Shown: in pieces, positions 1 through 6,101 of the stretch
How the letters are laid out: each line of letters begins with the position of its first letter
How positions within the stretch are numbered: the first letter of the stretch is position 1
NCBI GenBank assembly: GCA_964415445.1
Contig: CAYQAE010000013.1
Coordinates: forward strand, 235-8,056
Origin: CAYQAE01 sp964415445 [NCBI: uncultured archaeon]
Lineage (GTDB): Archaea; CAYQAE01
Length of the DNA stretch: 7,822 bases
Direction of reading: 5' to 3'
Made by a program: the position numbers and the translations under genes
The notes under the pieces: generated by a model
Told to the model about the DNA's origin: nothing
Seen by the model: only the letters and a program-made list of their open reading frames with translations
The model's database searches: none

Positions 1-2
1 GC

Positions 3-1253
3 AGGATACTTCTATCAAAAATTCCAAAAACATATGATTCAAAATTAAAAGAGATTTTAGAAATTGCTAATTTATCAAAAAAGAAATACAAAAAATCAAT
101 TCCAAAGATTTTTAATGCAGTAGTTGAAGAATTTAGAGAAAAATTTAAAGGTTTGGATGATCCTAACTCTCCTGAAGCATTATCTATTATAAAATGGATC
201 AAAGAAAATTTTTCAAAATTTTATTCTAAAAAAGTATCTAAAATTGATTCTAATATAAAAAATCGATTTGCTACAATTATTATAATTGAATTAATTAACT
301 ATAGAATTGATTTAGAAAATAAAATTAAAGAAAAAAGCATACCTGATATATTTAAATATGATGAAAAATATCTAAAAGAGAAGGAATCTGAAATTGGGGA
401 TTTTTCTGTGGATGATCTAAATCGAATTTTAGCAGAATGTAAAGTTTCTGAAAAAAAGTATAGAAAATCAATTTCTAAATTTTATGATTTGGTTTCTAAA
501 GATTTTTCTGAGACTTTTAATAAAATAGATGATCCTCTATCAGAAGAAGGAGAAAATATATTTGAATGGATAGAATCTAGATTATCTAAGTTTCTTTCAA
601 AAAATACTAATAAATTGAATTACATAGATAAAAAAAATATAGTTTTTGATGTTTTTTCTAATTTAATTGAAATTAGGAGAAAAGAAAGACCAACTAAAAA
701 CCAAAAAATAGAGGATATGGGTTTAGATTTAGTTAAACAAACTTATGAAGAAATTGAAGTTGAATTTGGTTCAGATATATTTGATTTTGAAGATGTAGGA
801 GATAAAAAGGCAAAAAAAATAGCTAGATGGATTTATGACCATTTTGAGAACATATTTGGTACTAAAGCACAAAATAAAGCAGCTAAAAGAAGAGCTGCTA
901 CGGCATTATTTGCAGAAATTACAAGTTTTGCTAATACTAAAGAGAAATCAAAAAGTCCTATGGGTAGTTTAACCCAAAAAGAGCAAGAAAAAGAGAAAAA
1001 AATATTGAAAAAAGCTAATCTTTCAGAGGATAAAATTCTTGAAGCAATACCTGAATTTTATGGTTGGCTTATAAAAGATTTAGGCGATAATGCATTAAAT
1101 TTTGATGCTTCTGATACAAAAAAAACAATAGAAGTTGCAAAATGGATAAAAAATCATCTAACTGCAGTTTTATCTGAAGAGTTTGATCCAGATTTAGAAA
1201 AAAAATTAGCTGTAGTTGTCTTAATTAGACTTAAAAAATATAAAAAGGATTAG
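3..1253 (+). CDS. WI-repeat helical protein, 5'-truncated by window edge
   Basis: I do not recognise this family. The frame is already open at base 3 and runs without a stop to TAG at 1251-1253, giving at least 416 residues; the real start lies upstream. A TTG at 153 is internal, because repeat sequence continues 5' of it. The protein is Lys/Glu/Ile-rich and looks all-helical and soluble, with no signal peptide or membrane segment. It consists of four visible diverged repeats, plus probably the tail of a fifth at the very start. Each has a helix of the type SxxxKxIPxFY, an acidic turn (DDP, DFED, NFDAS), a WI-containing helix (Trp at residues 15, 139, 226 and 331 counted from the TTG) and a hydrophobic final helix. 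The same repeat occurs at the C-terminus of the KaiC-like protein encoded downstream, which suggests shared function or binding partner. The next gene starts 2 bases after the stop, so co-transcription is likely. A protein-protein scaffold role is inference only. Confidence 0.85.
   Translation, partial: RILLSKIPKTYDSKLKEILEIANLSKKKYKKSIPKIFNAVVEEFREKFKGLDDPNSPEALSIIKWIKENFSKFYSKKVSKIDSNIKNRFATIIIIELINYRIDLENKIKEKSIPDIFKYDEKYLKEKESEIGDFSVDDLNRILAECKVSEKKYRKSISKFYDLVSKDFSETFNKIDDPLSEEGENIFEWIESRLSKFLSKNTNKLNYIDKKNIVFDVFSNLIEIRRKERPTKNQKIEDMGLDLVKQTYEEIEVEFGSDIFDFEDVGDKKAKKIARWIYDHFENIFGTKAQNKAAKRRAATALFAEITSFANTKEKSKSPMGSLTQKEQEKEKKILKKANLSEDKILEAIPEFYGWLIKDLGDNALNFDASDTKKTIEVAKWIKNHLTAVLSEEFDPDLEKKLAVVVLIRLKKYKKD
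69..1238 (+). repeat. Four tandem diverged WI repeats within the first gene
   Basis: Approximate protein-level units are 69-311, 429-677, 711-932 and 1005-1238. Shared marks are an opening helix with a Lys-rich SxKKYxKSI or SEDKILEAIP pattern, an aromatic-rich stretch ending in an acidic turn (DDP, DFED or NFDAS), then KWI/EWI/RWI followed by a helix and a closing hydrophobic helix (AxxxxxELI, FSNLIEI, LFAEI, VVLIRL). The spacing between WI motifs is 124, 87 and 105 residues, so this is an old, diverged duplication rather than a recent DNA repeat. Similarity is visible only at the protein level. Confidence 0.75.
1245..1250 (+). promoter_or_regulatory. Ribosome binding site for the EVE gene
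   Basis: AAGGAT lies 5 bases before the ATG at 1256, inside the last codons of the preceding gene. This supports ATG 1256 as a true start and suggests translation coupled to the upstream repeat gene. Confidence 0.6.
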
Positions 1254-1255
1254 AA

Positions 1256-1549
1256 ATGGCAGGAGAATTTTTTTGGTTCTGCAACATAAATAAAAGCATG
1301 GCAGAAAAAATAAGAAAAAATCATATTTGGGGAACTTCTTCTCAGTTTAGAGAGACTATAGAGAAGGTAAAAAAACATGATAAATTAATATTTAGCATTG
1401 ATTGTAAAAGCATTATGGGATTTTATGAGGCATCAGAAGATTCCAAAAGCGAATATTCAGAAAATAGATATCTTACAAAAATAAAGTTGGCTCCTATATT
1501 AGAATTCGATTCTTTTTATCAATTGATAGTAAATTTTTATCTGAGTTGA
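1256..1549 (+). CDS. EVE-domain protein, C-terminally truncated by an apparent frameshift
   Basis: This encodes 97 residues matching the first two thirds of an EVE (PUA-like, YTH-related) domain. The N-terminus FFWFCNIN fits the opening Trp-containing strand, HIWGTSSQFRETIEKV the conserved WG-V-x-K/R-x-x-x-x-I segment, KKHDKLIFSI the G-D-K-L-V-F-Y strand (the usual Gly is His), MGFYEASEDS the next strand, and RYLTKIKLAPIL the PYRVKIKPI-type strand. Known EVE domains are about 130-150 residues and bind modified bases in nucleic acid. This ORF stops before the last helices, and the missing part (ISWLKN, then IPIEKGDFEKIYF) begins the next ORF in the -1 frame. The stop TGA overlaps the next TTG by 4 bases. 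It could be a separate short protein, but a broken or recoded EVE-KaiC fusion fits better. Confidence 0.75.
   Translation: MAGEFFWFCNINKSMAEKIRKNHIWGTSSQFRETIEKVKKHDKLIFSIDCKSIMGFYEASEDSKSEYSENRYLTKIKLAPILEFDSFYQLIVNFYLS
1513..1537 (+). other. Probable -1 frameshift zone joining the EVE and KaiC-like frames
   Basis: The two frames overlap openly from 1468 to 1546. Either of two simple events restores one protein. One missing T in the T5 run at 1513-1517 would give ...EFDSFLSIDSKFLSEL... A -1 slip at the heptamer A AAT TTT (1531-1537), correctly phased with the EVE frame, would give ...YQLIVNFLSEL... Both lead into the EVE-like C-terminal segment. The sequence alone does not choose between assembly error, mutation and recoding. 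Confidence 0.6.
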
Positions 1550-2982
1550 ATTTTTATGATGATATCTCTTGGCTTAAAAATCAAAAAAATTCATTGATTC
1601 CTATAGAAAAAGGTGATTTTGAAAAAATTTATTTTAAATTCAACAATAGAGCAAAAACAGGTATTGGTGGATTAGATGATCTTTTAGCTGGAGGAATACC
1701 TTATAGAGATCATATTTTTTTTCATGCACCAACTTCTTTGGAGCGAGAGTATTTTGAAATCAAGTTTATAATTGAAGGTCTAAAAAGACGAGAAAGTGCG
1801 TTAATAATATTGTTTGAGACAGTTGAAGAATTTATAGATCGATTTAGAGAATTTGATTTTCCAATTAATGGTTATATAAAAGAAGGGATGTTAAAAATAG
1901 TTGATCTATATAGTTGTACTCAAAAGGATGTCTCAGCTAGTTTTGAAGAAAATGGAATAGTTAGATCAGCTAAGGATTTAACAAGTGTAAATTTAGCTAT
2001 AAATATAGCAATTGAAGGTCTCAAAAAATCAATATCTAAACGTTTAATATCTCATATTATCTCTTTTGTTAATATAGTTTCACCTAATAATTTAGTTTCA
2101 TATACCCGAGATTTAATTTTGAAATTGAAAAAGAATGAATTTACAAGCTATTTTTTTATAGAAAAAGCCCAAGATAATTCTCTATTATACGATCAAAACT
2201 TGTTTGTGGATCTTGACAATCTATTTAATGGCCATTTTGAAATTTTTAATGAAAAAAAACAAATTGATGGAAATTTAGCAATAAGAAAAATTTTTTCTAT
2301 AAGAAGAATGGATAATTCAAATTTTGATAGTGGTTATTATCCTCTTACTTTTGAAAAAAATAAACTATACATCGGTCCAGTAATTGAGGAATCAAAAAAA
2401 CCCAATATGGGTGCTATTATAAAGAAAATCTTTCCTAATATATTACCTGGCATTAAAAATAATTTTAGCCCAAAACAATTGAAATTCACTTCAGAGAAAG
2501 ATTTTAAAGCTAAAAATTTAATTTTTTGGATACATGAGCAAATTCCTAAATTAACTAAAAAAAGCTATGACGATGAATTTCAGAAAAAATTAGCTATAAA
2601 AATATTTAAATTAGTTTCAGATAAAATAAAGTCTATTCATTTAAAGGAAGGAAAAATAAAAAGCCAAATTGAGAAAAAGAAACCTAAAAAAGCACCGCAA
2701 GATGATTTATTTTCAAAAATTAGTCAACCTAAAGAAGAACTTCTAAATTTAATTAATCCACTTCTTAATAAACTTAAAAGAGATCTAGGGGAAAATATTT
2801 TGGATTTTGAATCTACAGAGGATGTAAAAGCAAAGATGGTTGCAAAAAATATCTTTTCAAACATTAAATTTATTTTAGGTAGAGACTATGATTTAGCTAC
2901 AAAAAAAGAGATAACTACTTTTTTGTTTATTGAAATTTGCAAAAAAGTAAAGGGAAAATCTTGGAAACAACTAATTAGTTAA
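1546..2982 (+). CDS. KaiC/RadA-like pseudo-ATPase with EVE tail and two WI repeats
   Basis: As read this is 478 residues from a TTG at 1546, but that start is doubtful: no Shine-Dalgarno precedes it, and the frame is open upstream to 1468. Residues 1-33 resemble the end of an EVE domain (DISWLKN, PIEKGDFEKIYF). Residues 38-280 follow the KaiC fold: TGIGGLDDLLAGGIP is the classic KaiC entry motif, ALIILFETVEEFIDRF matches the strand with paired glutamates, and GYIKEGMLKIVDLYS matches the following segment. The P-loop position reads FHAPTSLERE instead of GxxGxGK[ST], and the Walker B strand reads SHIISFV with no Asp. ATP hydrolysis is therefore unlikely. Residues 290-362 and 394-470 are two copies of the repeat that makes up the first gene's product (WI at 328-329; the second copy has lost the Trp). 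The linker (364-385) is Lys-rich. The role is unknown; a sensor or scaffold is inference. Confidence 0.8.
   Translation: MNFYDDISWLKNQKNSLIPIEKGDFEKIYFKFNNRAKTGIGGLDDLLAGGIPYRDHIFFHAPTSLEREYFEIKFIIEGLKRRESALIILFETVEEFIDRFREFDFPINGYIKEGMLKIVDLYSCTQKDVSASFEENGIVRSAKDLTSVNLAINIAIEGLKKSISKRLISHIISFVNIVSPNNLVSYTRDLILKLKKNEFTSYFFIEKAQDNSLLYDQNLFVDLDNLFNGHFEIFNEKKQIDGNLAIRKIFSIRRMDNSNFDSGYYPLTFEKNKLYIGPVIEESKKPNMGAIIKKIFPNILPGIKNNFSPKQLKFTSEKDFKAKNLIFWIHEQIPKLTKKSYDDEFQKKLAIKIFKLVSDKIKSIHLKEGKIKSQIEKKKPKKAPQDDLFSKISQPKEELLNLINPLLNKLKRDLGENILDFESTEDVKAKMVAKNIFSNIKFILGRDYDLATKKEITTFLFIEICKKVKGKSWKQLIS
2413..2955 (+). repeat. Two WI repeats at the C-terminus of the KaiC-like protein
   Basis: The units lie at about 2413-2631 and 2725-2955. 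The first contains FTSEKDFKAKNLIFWI followed by a KKLAIKIFKLV helix. The second contains LGENILDFESTEDVKAKMVAKNI followed by ATKKEITTFLFIEI. They match the last two units of the first gene's product best, for example IFDFEDVGDKKAKKIARWI and ALNFDASDTKKTIEVAKWI. The acidic turn, the KAK helix and the closing hydrophobic helix occur in the same order. Confidence 0.7.
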
Positions 2983-3013
2983 TAGATATTATATAAACTC
3001 TAAATCATATTTA

Positions 3014-3048
3014 TGAGGATGCAAATATTTAAATATCTCAGATTGCAT
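3014..3048. repeat. Nested palindromic segment after the KaiC-like gene
   Basis: ATATTTAAATAT (3025-3036) is a perfect 12-base palindrome. It is flanked by ATGCAA (3019-3024) and TTGCAT (3043-3048), which are exact reverse complements, and by TGAG (3014-3017) and CTCA (3037-3040). The TATA-like TATATAAA at 2990-2997 would place a start site around 3020, so an operator is conceivable. At this base composition AT palindromes also arise by chance. Confidence 0.3.
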
Positions 3049-3099
3049 AAATATATTATACAGATTAAAAAAAGATTTAATTTAAGATAGATTTCAAAG

Positions 3100-3107
3100 T
3101 ATAAAAG
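3100..3107 (+). promoter_or_regulatory. Candidate TATA box, upstream of the small ORF
   Basis: TATAAAAG is preceded by a purine-containing segment (TTCAAAG) that could act as a BRE. An archaeal start site about 25 bases on would fall close to the ATG at 3131. Candidate only, given the AT-rich background. Confidence 0.25.
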
Positions 3108-3130
3108 AATAGATATGTAGGAGTTACACA

Positions 3131-3214
3131 ATGGTTTATGTTGGAAAAAATATAAATAGATTGAGTAATAAATTAATTGGAAAGCTAAAAATTAGATCAT
3201 TGTTTATTAGTTAA
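3131..3214 (+). CDS. Possible small ORF, 27 residues
   Basis: An ATG at 3131 opens 27 codons ending in TAA at 3212-3214, with no family I recognise. The product is basic (six Lys/Arg among 27 residues) and starts MVYVGKNINRLSNKL. The best evidence is TAGGAG at 3118-3123, placed 7 bases before the ATG, together with a TATA-like box at 3100-3107. It could be a leader peptide or small protein of the VWA operon, whose first gene starts 44 bases later. Chance is a serious alternative: there is no homology evidence, and a better TATA-like box lies inside it. Confidence 0.25.
   Translation: MVYVGKNINRLSNKLIGKLKIRSLFIS
3151..3158 (+). promoter_or_regulatory. Candidate TATA box for the VWA operon
   Basis: TATAAATA is preceded by GAAAAAA, which resembles an archaeal BRE plus TATA box. 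It would start transcription near 3180-3185, giving a leader of about 75 bases before the TTG at 3259. It lies inside the possible small ORF at 3131-3214, so the two readings compete. Confidence 0.35.
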
Positions 3215-3246
3215 GTTTAGATGAGTCAAAATTTAGCTTTTTAAAA

Positions 3247-3253
3247 AAAGGTG
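3247..3253 (+). promoter_or_regulatory. Ribosome binding site that fixes the TTG start at 3259
   Basis: AAAGGTG ends 5 bases before TTG 3259 and matches the archaeal anti-Shine-Dalgarno sequence. The following residues (MVQFTNALALLSLG) form the expected start of a BatA N-terminal membrane domain, so the TTG start is well supported. Confidence 0.65.
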
Positions 3254-3258
3254 TTAAA

Positions 3259-5193
3259 TTGGTTCAATTTACAAATGCATTGGCTTTGTTGAGTTTGGGG
3301 TTAGTCCCTCTAATTATTCTTCTGCATATATTTAGTTCTAAAAAGAAATCTGTAGTTAAATTTAGTATGACTGCTTTTATACCTAAGGGCAAAATAAAGA
3401 CTATTAATTTACAAAATATTATTTTGATAATTCTTCAGATGGTTATAATTTCATTTTTAGCTTTTAGCTGGGCACAACCAGAAAGTGAAGGTGATTATAG
3501 TCCTAAAGATTCAGTTTTACTTATAGATGTATCTGATAGTATGAATGCAAAAGGATCTGATATATCTAAAATAGGTTTGGCAAAAGAGCGGGCAAAAGAA
3601 TTGATAAACTCTTCCGAAGATATAAGTTTTTCAATTGCTACTTTAGGAAGTGATACATCTTTTGTGTGTGAGAAAACTTCAAATAAAACTTTACTTTATG
3701 AAAAAATAGATAGTTTATATGCAAAAAGTGAATCTTCCGATTTAACTAACTCATTAGCTAATGTTTTGTCTTCTTATAGTGATGAATATATCTATATTAT
3801 AACTGATGGGGATTATACTTCATCGGATATTGAAGGGGCTCTATCTTATATAGATGATGAAAGTATCTCTATTGAAATAATAAGTAATTCTACATCAGAA
3901 AGAGTTGATATAAAGGATATAGAAATTATTGATGGAAGTTCATCTTTTGATATCTCTTTTTTAATTGAATCTGATATAGATCAAAGTTCTCAAGAAGTTC
4001 AGATCAGTCTTTTGGTAGATAATATATCATATTATAGTAGTGATTATACTATATATGATGGTGAGACACAAATTGAGATAAATGACATTTCTGTTGGTAA
4101 TTCTAATCAGCATAAAGTAGAGATAGAAGTTTTGAAAAATAATACTCTTTTGGGAGTAGGAAGAGCTGTTTTTGGTAATGAAGAAGTAATCAAAGTTTTA
4201 TTGTGTGAAGATGAGATTAGACAAGATGATTATCTAAAGGCTGCTTTATCCATAGAGGACAATTTTGAAGTATTTAGATGCACTGATATTAGTTGGTATA
4301 ATCTTTCTAATTTTAATTTAGTAGTTTTGTGTGATATGCCATATTCTAATTTTTCACAAAGTGCAGATGAATTAGAAAATTATGCTCAAAACGGTGGTGG
4401 TATCTTAATTACAGGCGGTTCAAATATAGATGCCTCTTATAATAATCTTTCTTTTTTTAAAATAAATTATACTTCAAATAACTATAATCTTCCATTGGGG
4501 CTTGTTTCTTATAAAAATACATCTCATGAAATTATAACAAAAGATGATGGGCATGGTGAACTTGATCTTAGTTCAGTAACTTTTGATAGAATTAATAATG
4601 TAACTATTAATGATCCTGTTGAGATTATTTTTTCAGTAGATAATCACCCTCTAGCTTTGGCTTGGGATTATAATTTAGGTAAAATTATGTTTGTGGGAAC
4701 CGATCTAAATCCCAAATCTTCAAATGATTGGAATAATCTTCTATCTTCTAAACTTTCAGAATATATACTTTTTATTATGAGAAGTGAAATTTATCTATCA
4801 AAAAAACCTTTTGATGTATCAAAAAGAAGTTGTGAACAAAATGAAAATATATTTTTTTATAGTCCTCCTGATGTATATGATCTTGAAATTGAAATAGAAA
4901 AACCTAATGGTGATAAATATTTCATTAATACTACAAAGACATCTTTTGATATTAGTGGATTTTATAGAATTAATTATACTTCTTCTTTGGGATCTAAATC
5001 GATTTATTTAGCAGTAGATCCGGTGGTAGAGGAATTTAATTCACAATTTAATCCTGAAATTTATAGGATTTCTTCTAATTTAGATGATATCCAAACAAAG
5101 GGAGATAACAATGAATTATGGTCATTATTTTTGAATATATCTTTAATTATACTTGTGATAGAGTGGTTTGTAACTCATGTGGTGATTAGATGA
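3259..5193 (+). CDS. BatA-like membrane-anchored VWA protein with GATase-like region
   Basis: The product is 644 residues. Residues 6-25 and 51-72, separated by a basic loop (SSKKKSVVKF), form the BatA N-terminal domain: two membrane segments ending in SWAQPE, like the ARP box of the family. The VWA domain (about 84-210) has a complete MIDAS: D90-V-S92-D-S94, T163 and D183-G-D185. A beta-rich linker follows, then a GATase-like Rossmann region (about 311-482) with IKVLLCEDE, LVVLCDM, NGGGILITGG and NLGKIMFVGTD. No Cys-His catalytic pair is evident, so it is probably non-enzymatic. Next come an Ig-like domain (about 530-590) and a C-terminal membrane helix (620-642). Many N-x-S/T sequons suggest that the large central part lies outside the cell. 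VWA domains of this class bind protein partners through a divalent metal ion, often with a MoxR ATPase; none is in view. The stop overlaps the next start (ATGA). Confidence 0.88.
   Translation: MVQFTNALALLSLGLVPLIILLHIFSSKKKSVVKFSMTAFIPKGKIKTINLQNIILIILQMVIISFLAFSWAQPESEGDYSPKDSVLLIDVSDSMNAKGSDISKIGLAKERAKELINSSEDISFSIATLGSDTSFVCEKTSNKTLLYEKIDSLYAKSESSDLTNSLANVLSSYSDEYIYIITDGDYTSSDIEGALSYIDDESISIEIISNSTSERVDIKDIEIIDGSSSFDISFLIESDIDQSSQEVQISLLVDNISYYSSDYTIYDGETQIEINDISVGNSNQHKVEIEVLKNNTLLGVGRAVFGNEEVIKVLLCEDEIRQDDYLKAALSIEDNFEVFRCTDISWYNLSNFNLVVLCDMPYSNFSQSADELENYAQNGGGILITGGSNIDASYNNLSFFKINYTSNNYNLPLGLVSYKNTSHEIITKDDGHGELDLSSVTFDRINNVTINDPVEIIFSVDNHPLALAWDYNLGKIMFVGTDLNPKSSNDWNNLLSSKLSEYILFIMRSEIYLSKKPFDVSKRSCEQNENIFFYSPPDVYDLEIEIEKPNGDKYFINTTKTSFDISGFYRINYTSSLGSKSIYLAVDPVVEEFNSQFNPEIYRISSNLDDIQTKGDNNELWSLFLNISLIILVIEWFVTHVVIR
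5181..5186 (+). promoter_or_regulatory. Ribosome binding site for the second VWA gene, inside the first
   Basis: GGTGAT, the archaeal-type Shine-Dalgarno sequence, lies 3 bases before ATG 5190. The ATG shares 4 bases with the upstream TGA (5190-5193). Together they indicate translational coupling of the two VWA proteins. Confidence 0.65.
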
Positions 5194-6101
5194 ATTTAGC
5201 AGATATTGCAAATATTACATTTGAAGATACTAATTTAATGTTGATAATGTTAATTTTTGGTTTCTCTTTTTTGGGTATAATTCAAGTCCTATCTAAGATA
5301 AGTGTTCTTGATCTGCTACGTATTAGTTCTATTTTATTGTTTAGTGCTGCAGCAGGAGGTGCTTATATTGCTCATGAATATGAGGGCGATGCTGATCTAA
5401 ATTTAGTTTTGGATACAAGTGAGAGTATGTCAATATCTGATGGTAGTGCTAAAAATCCTCGTTATGTTGACCAAAATTCTATAGTGGCGAGTATTGTCTC
5501 ACAATTGAGAGATGAAGATAAAATTACAATAATAACTTATGACAGTAATTCTAATATTGTAGTTAGGCGGATTAGTAAAGATGATTTTAATCTAAATTTA
5601 ACTGCTGATGATTTAGGTGGCTCAAGCAATATATCAAAACCATTAGAATTAATATCTTCTAAAATTACTTCAAAAGAATTTTTAGTATTATTTAGTGATG
5701 GTCAAACTACAGATAATTCTTATTTATCTTTAATTGAGAGTTTAAGTACAAAAAATATTAGTATATCTACTTTGGGTATAGGTAGCTCTAATATATATAA
5801 TTATGGAATAGATACAATTTCTATTCCTAAAAAAGTACTTCTAGGACAAACTCATCAGATTTCAATGTTGATAACCAACGAAGGAGAAGAAAAAAATGTA
5901 TCAATTAATCTTACAGTTAATGGTGTAGTAGTTAATCAGACTTATAAATTGTTGGATGATGGAATAAACCAAGTAAGTTTTCCAATAAGTTCAAATGTGG
6001 AAGGAAAACTATTTTGTGAAATTAATATTGAATCAGATGAAGATGATTTGATCAAATACAGAGATATTCAAAAATGGAGTTGCTTCTCCCGATTGGATTG
6101 A
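5190..6101 (+). CDS. BatB-like VWA membrane protein, interrupted by an apparent frameshift
   Basis: As read this is 303 residues. Two membrane segments (about 15-34 and 40-62) precede a VWA domain at about 68-200. Its MIDAS has D75-T-S77-E-S79 and D170-G, but the usual Thr in the GGTNI-type motif is Ser (GGSSNIS, 143-149). Residues 205-285 look like a beta-sandwich of the CARDB type (TNEGEEKNVSINLTVNG), a domain often found beside VWA. After residue 293 the reading becomes unrelated (QKWSCFSRLD, stop). Removing one A from the A5 run at 6070-6074 gives RDIQNGVASPDWIEI and joins the frame that stays open to the window end. The true protein is thus probably more than 870 residues, with this segment as its membrane and VWA part. 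It likely works with the overlapping BatA-like protein. Confidence 0.82.
   Translation: MNLADIANITFEDTNLMLIMLIFGFSFLGIIQVLSKISVLDLLRISSILLFSAAAGGAYIAHEYEGDADLNLVLDTSESMSISDGSAKNPRYVDQNSIVASIVSQLRDEDKITIITYDSNSNIVVRRISKDDFNLNLTADDLGGSSNISKPLELISSKITSKEFLVLFSDGQTTDNSYLSLIESLSTKNISISTLGIGSSNIYNYGIDTISIPKKVLLGQTHQISMLITNEGEEKNVSINLTVNGVVVNQTYKLLDDGINQVSFPISSNVEGKLFCEINIESDEDDLIKYRDIQKWSCFSRLD
6070..6074 (+). other. Probable frameshift at an A5 run in the second VWA gene
   Basis: The VWA frame stops at 6099-6101. The +1 frame is open from 6052 to beyond the window, and its first plausible start (GTG 6118) has no Shine-Dalgarno or membrane anchor. Deleting one A restores CAA AAT GGA GTT GCT and a continuous extracellular protein. 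The cause may be sequencing error, real mutation or, less likely, +1 recoding. Confidence 0.65.

Larger units (their letters stand above)
1256..2982 (+). pseudogene. Reconstructed single gene: EVE-KaiC-like-WI repeat fusion
   Basis: Correcting one base near 1513-1537 gives one ORF of about 575 residues: a full-length EVE domain, a KaiC-like core without nucleotide-binding motifs, and two WI repeats. The arguments for one gene are that neither half is a complete EVE domain alone, the second ORF lacks a ribosome binding site and begins at a rare-type start, and the frames overlap openly over about 80 bases. If the indel is a real mutation the locus is a pseudogene; if it is an assembly error or recoding, it is a functional fusion. 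Confidence 0.55.
2983..3258 (+). other. Intergenic region between the KaiC-like cluster and the VWA cluster
   Basis: This 276-base gap is the only sizeable non-coding stretch. It contains TATA-like boxes at 2990-2997, 3100-3107 and 3151-3158, a nested palindromic segment at 3014-3048, a possible 27-codon ORF (3131-3214), a 9-base inverted repeat (3181-3189 with 3232-3240), and the ribosome binding site of the VWA gene. I see no tRNA-like or GC-rich folded RNA. The two clusters are probably separate transcription units, because all other gene junctions in the window overlap or are nearly abutting. Confidence 0.6.

Noticed and set aside
153-155. TTG at 153 as the start of the first gene
   Set aside because: The same frame is open back to base 3 and encodes the first half of the same repeat (NLSKKKYKKSIPKIF), so the gene begins before the window; no Shine-Dalgarno precedes this TTG.
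3232-3249. AGCTTTTTAAAAAAAG as a transcription terminator
   Set aside because: The T-run is short, there is no compact GC-rich stem, and it sits directly before the start of the VWA gene, where a terminator makes little sense.
2983-3258. tRNA, riboswitch or CRISPR array in the intergenic region
   Set aside because: There are no regularly spaced direct repeats, no cloverleaf-compatible GC stems, and uniformly AT-rich sequence.
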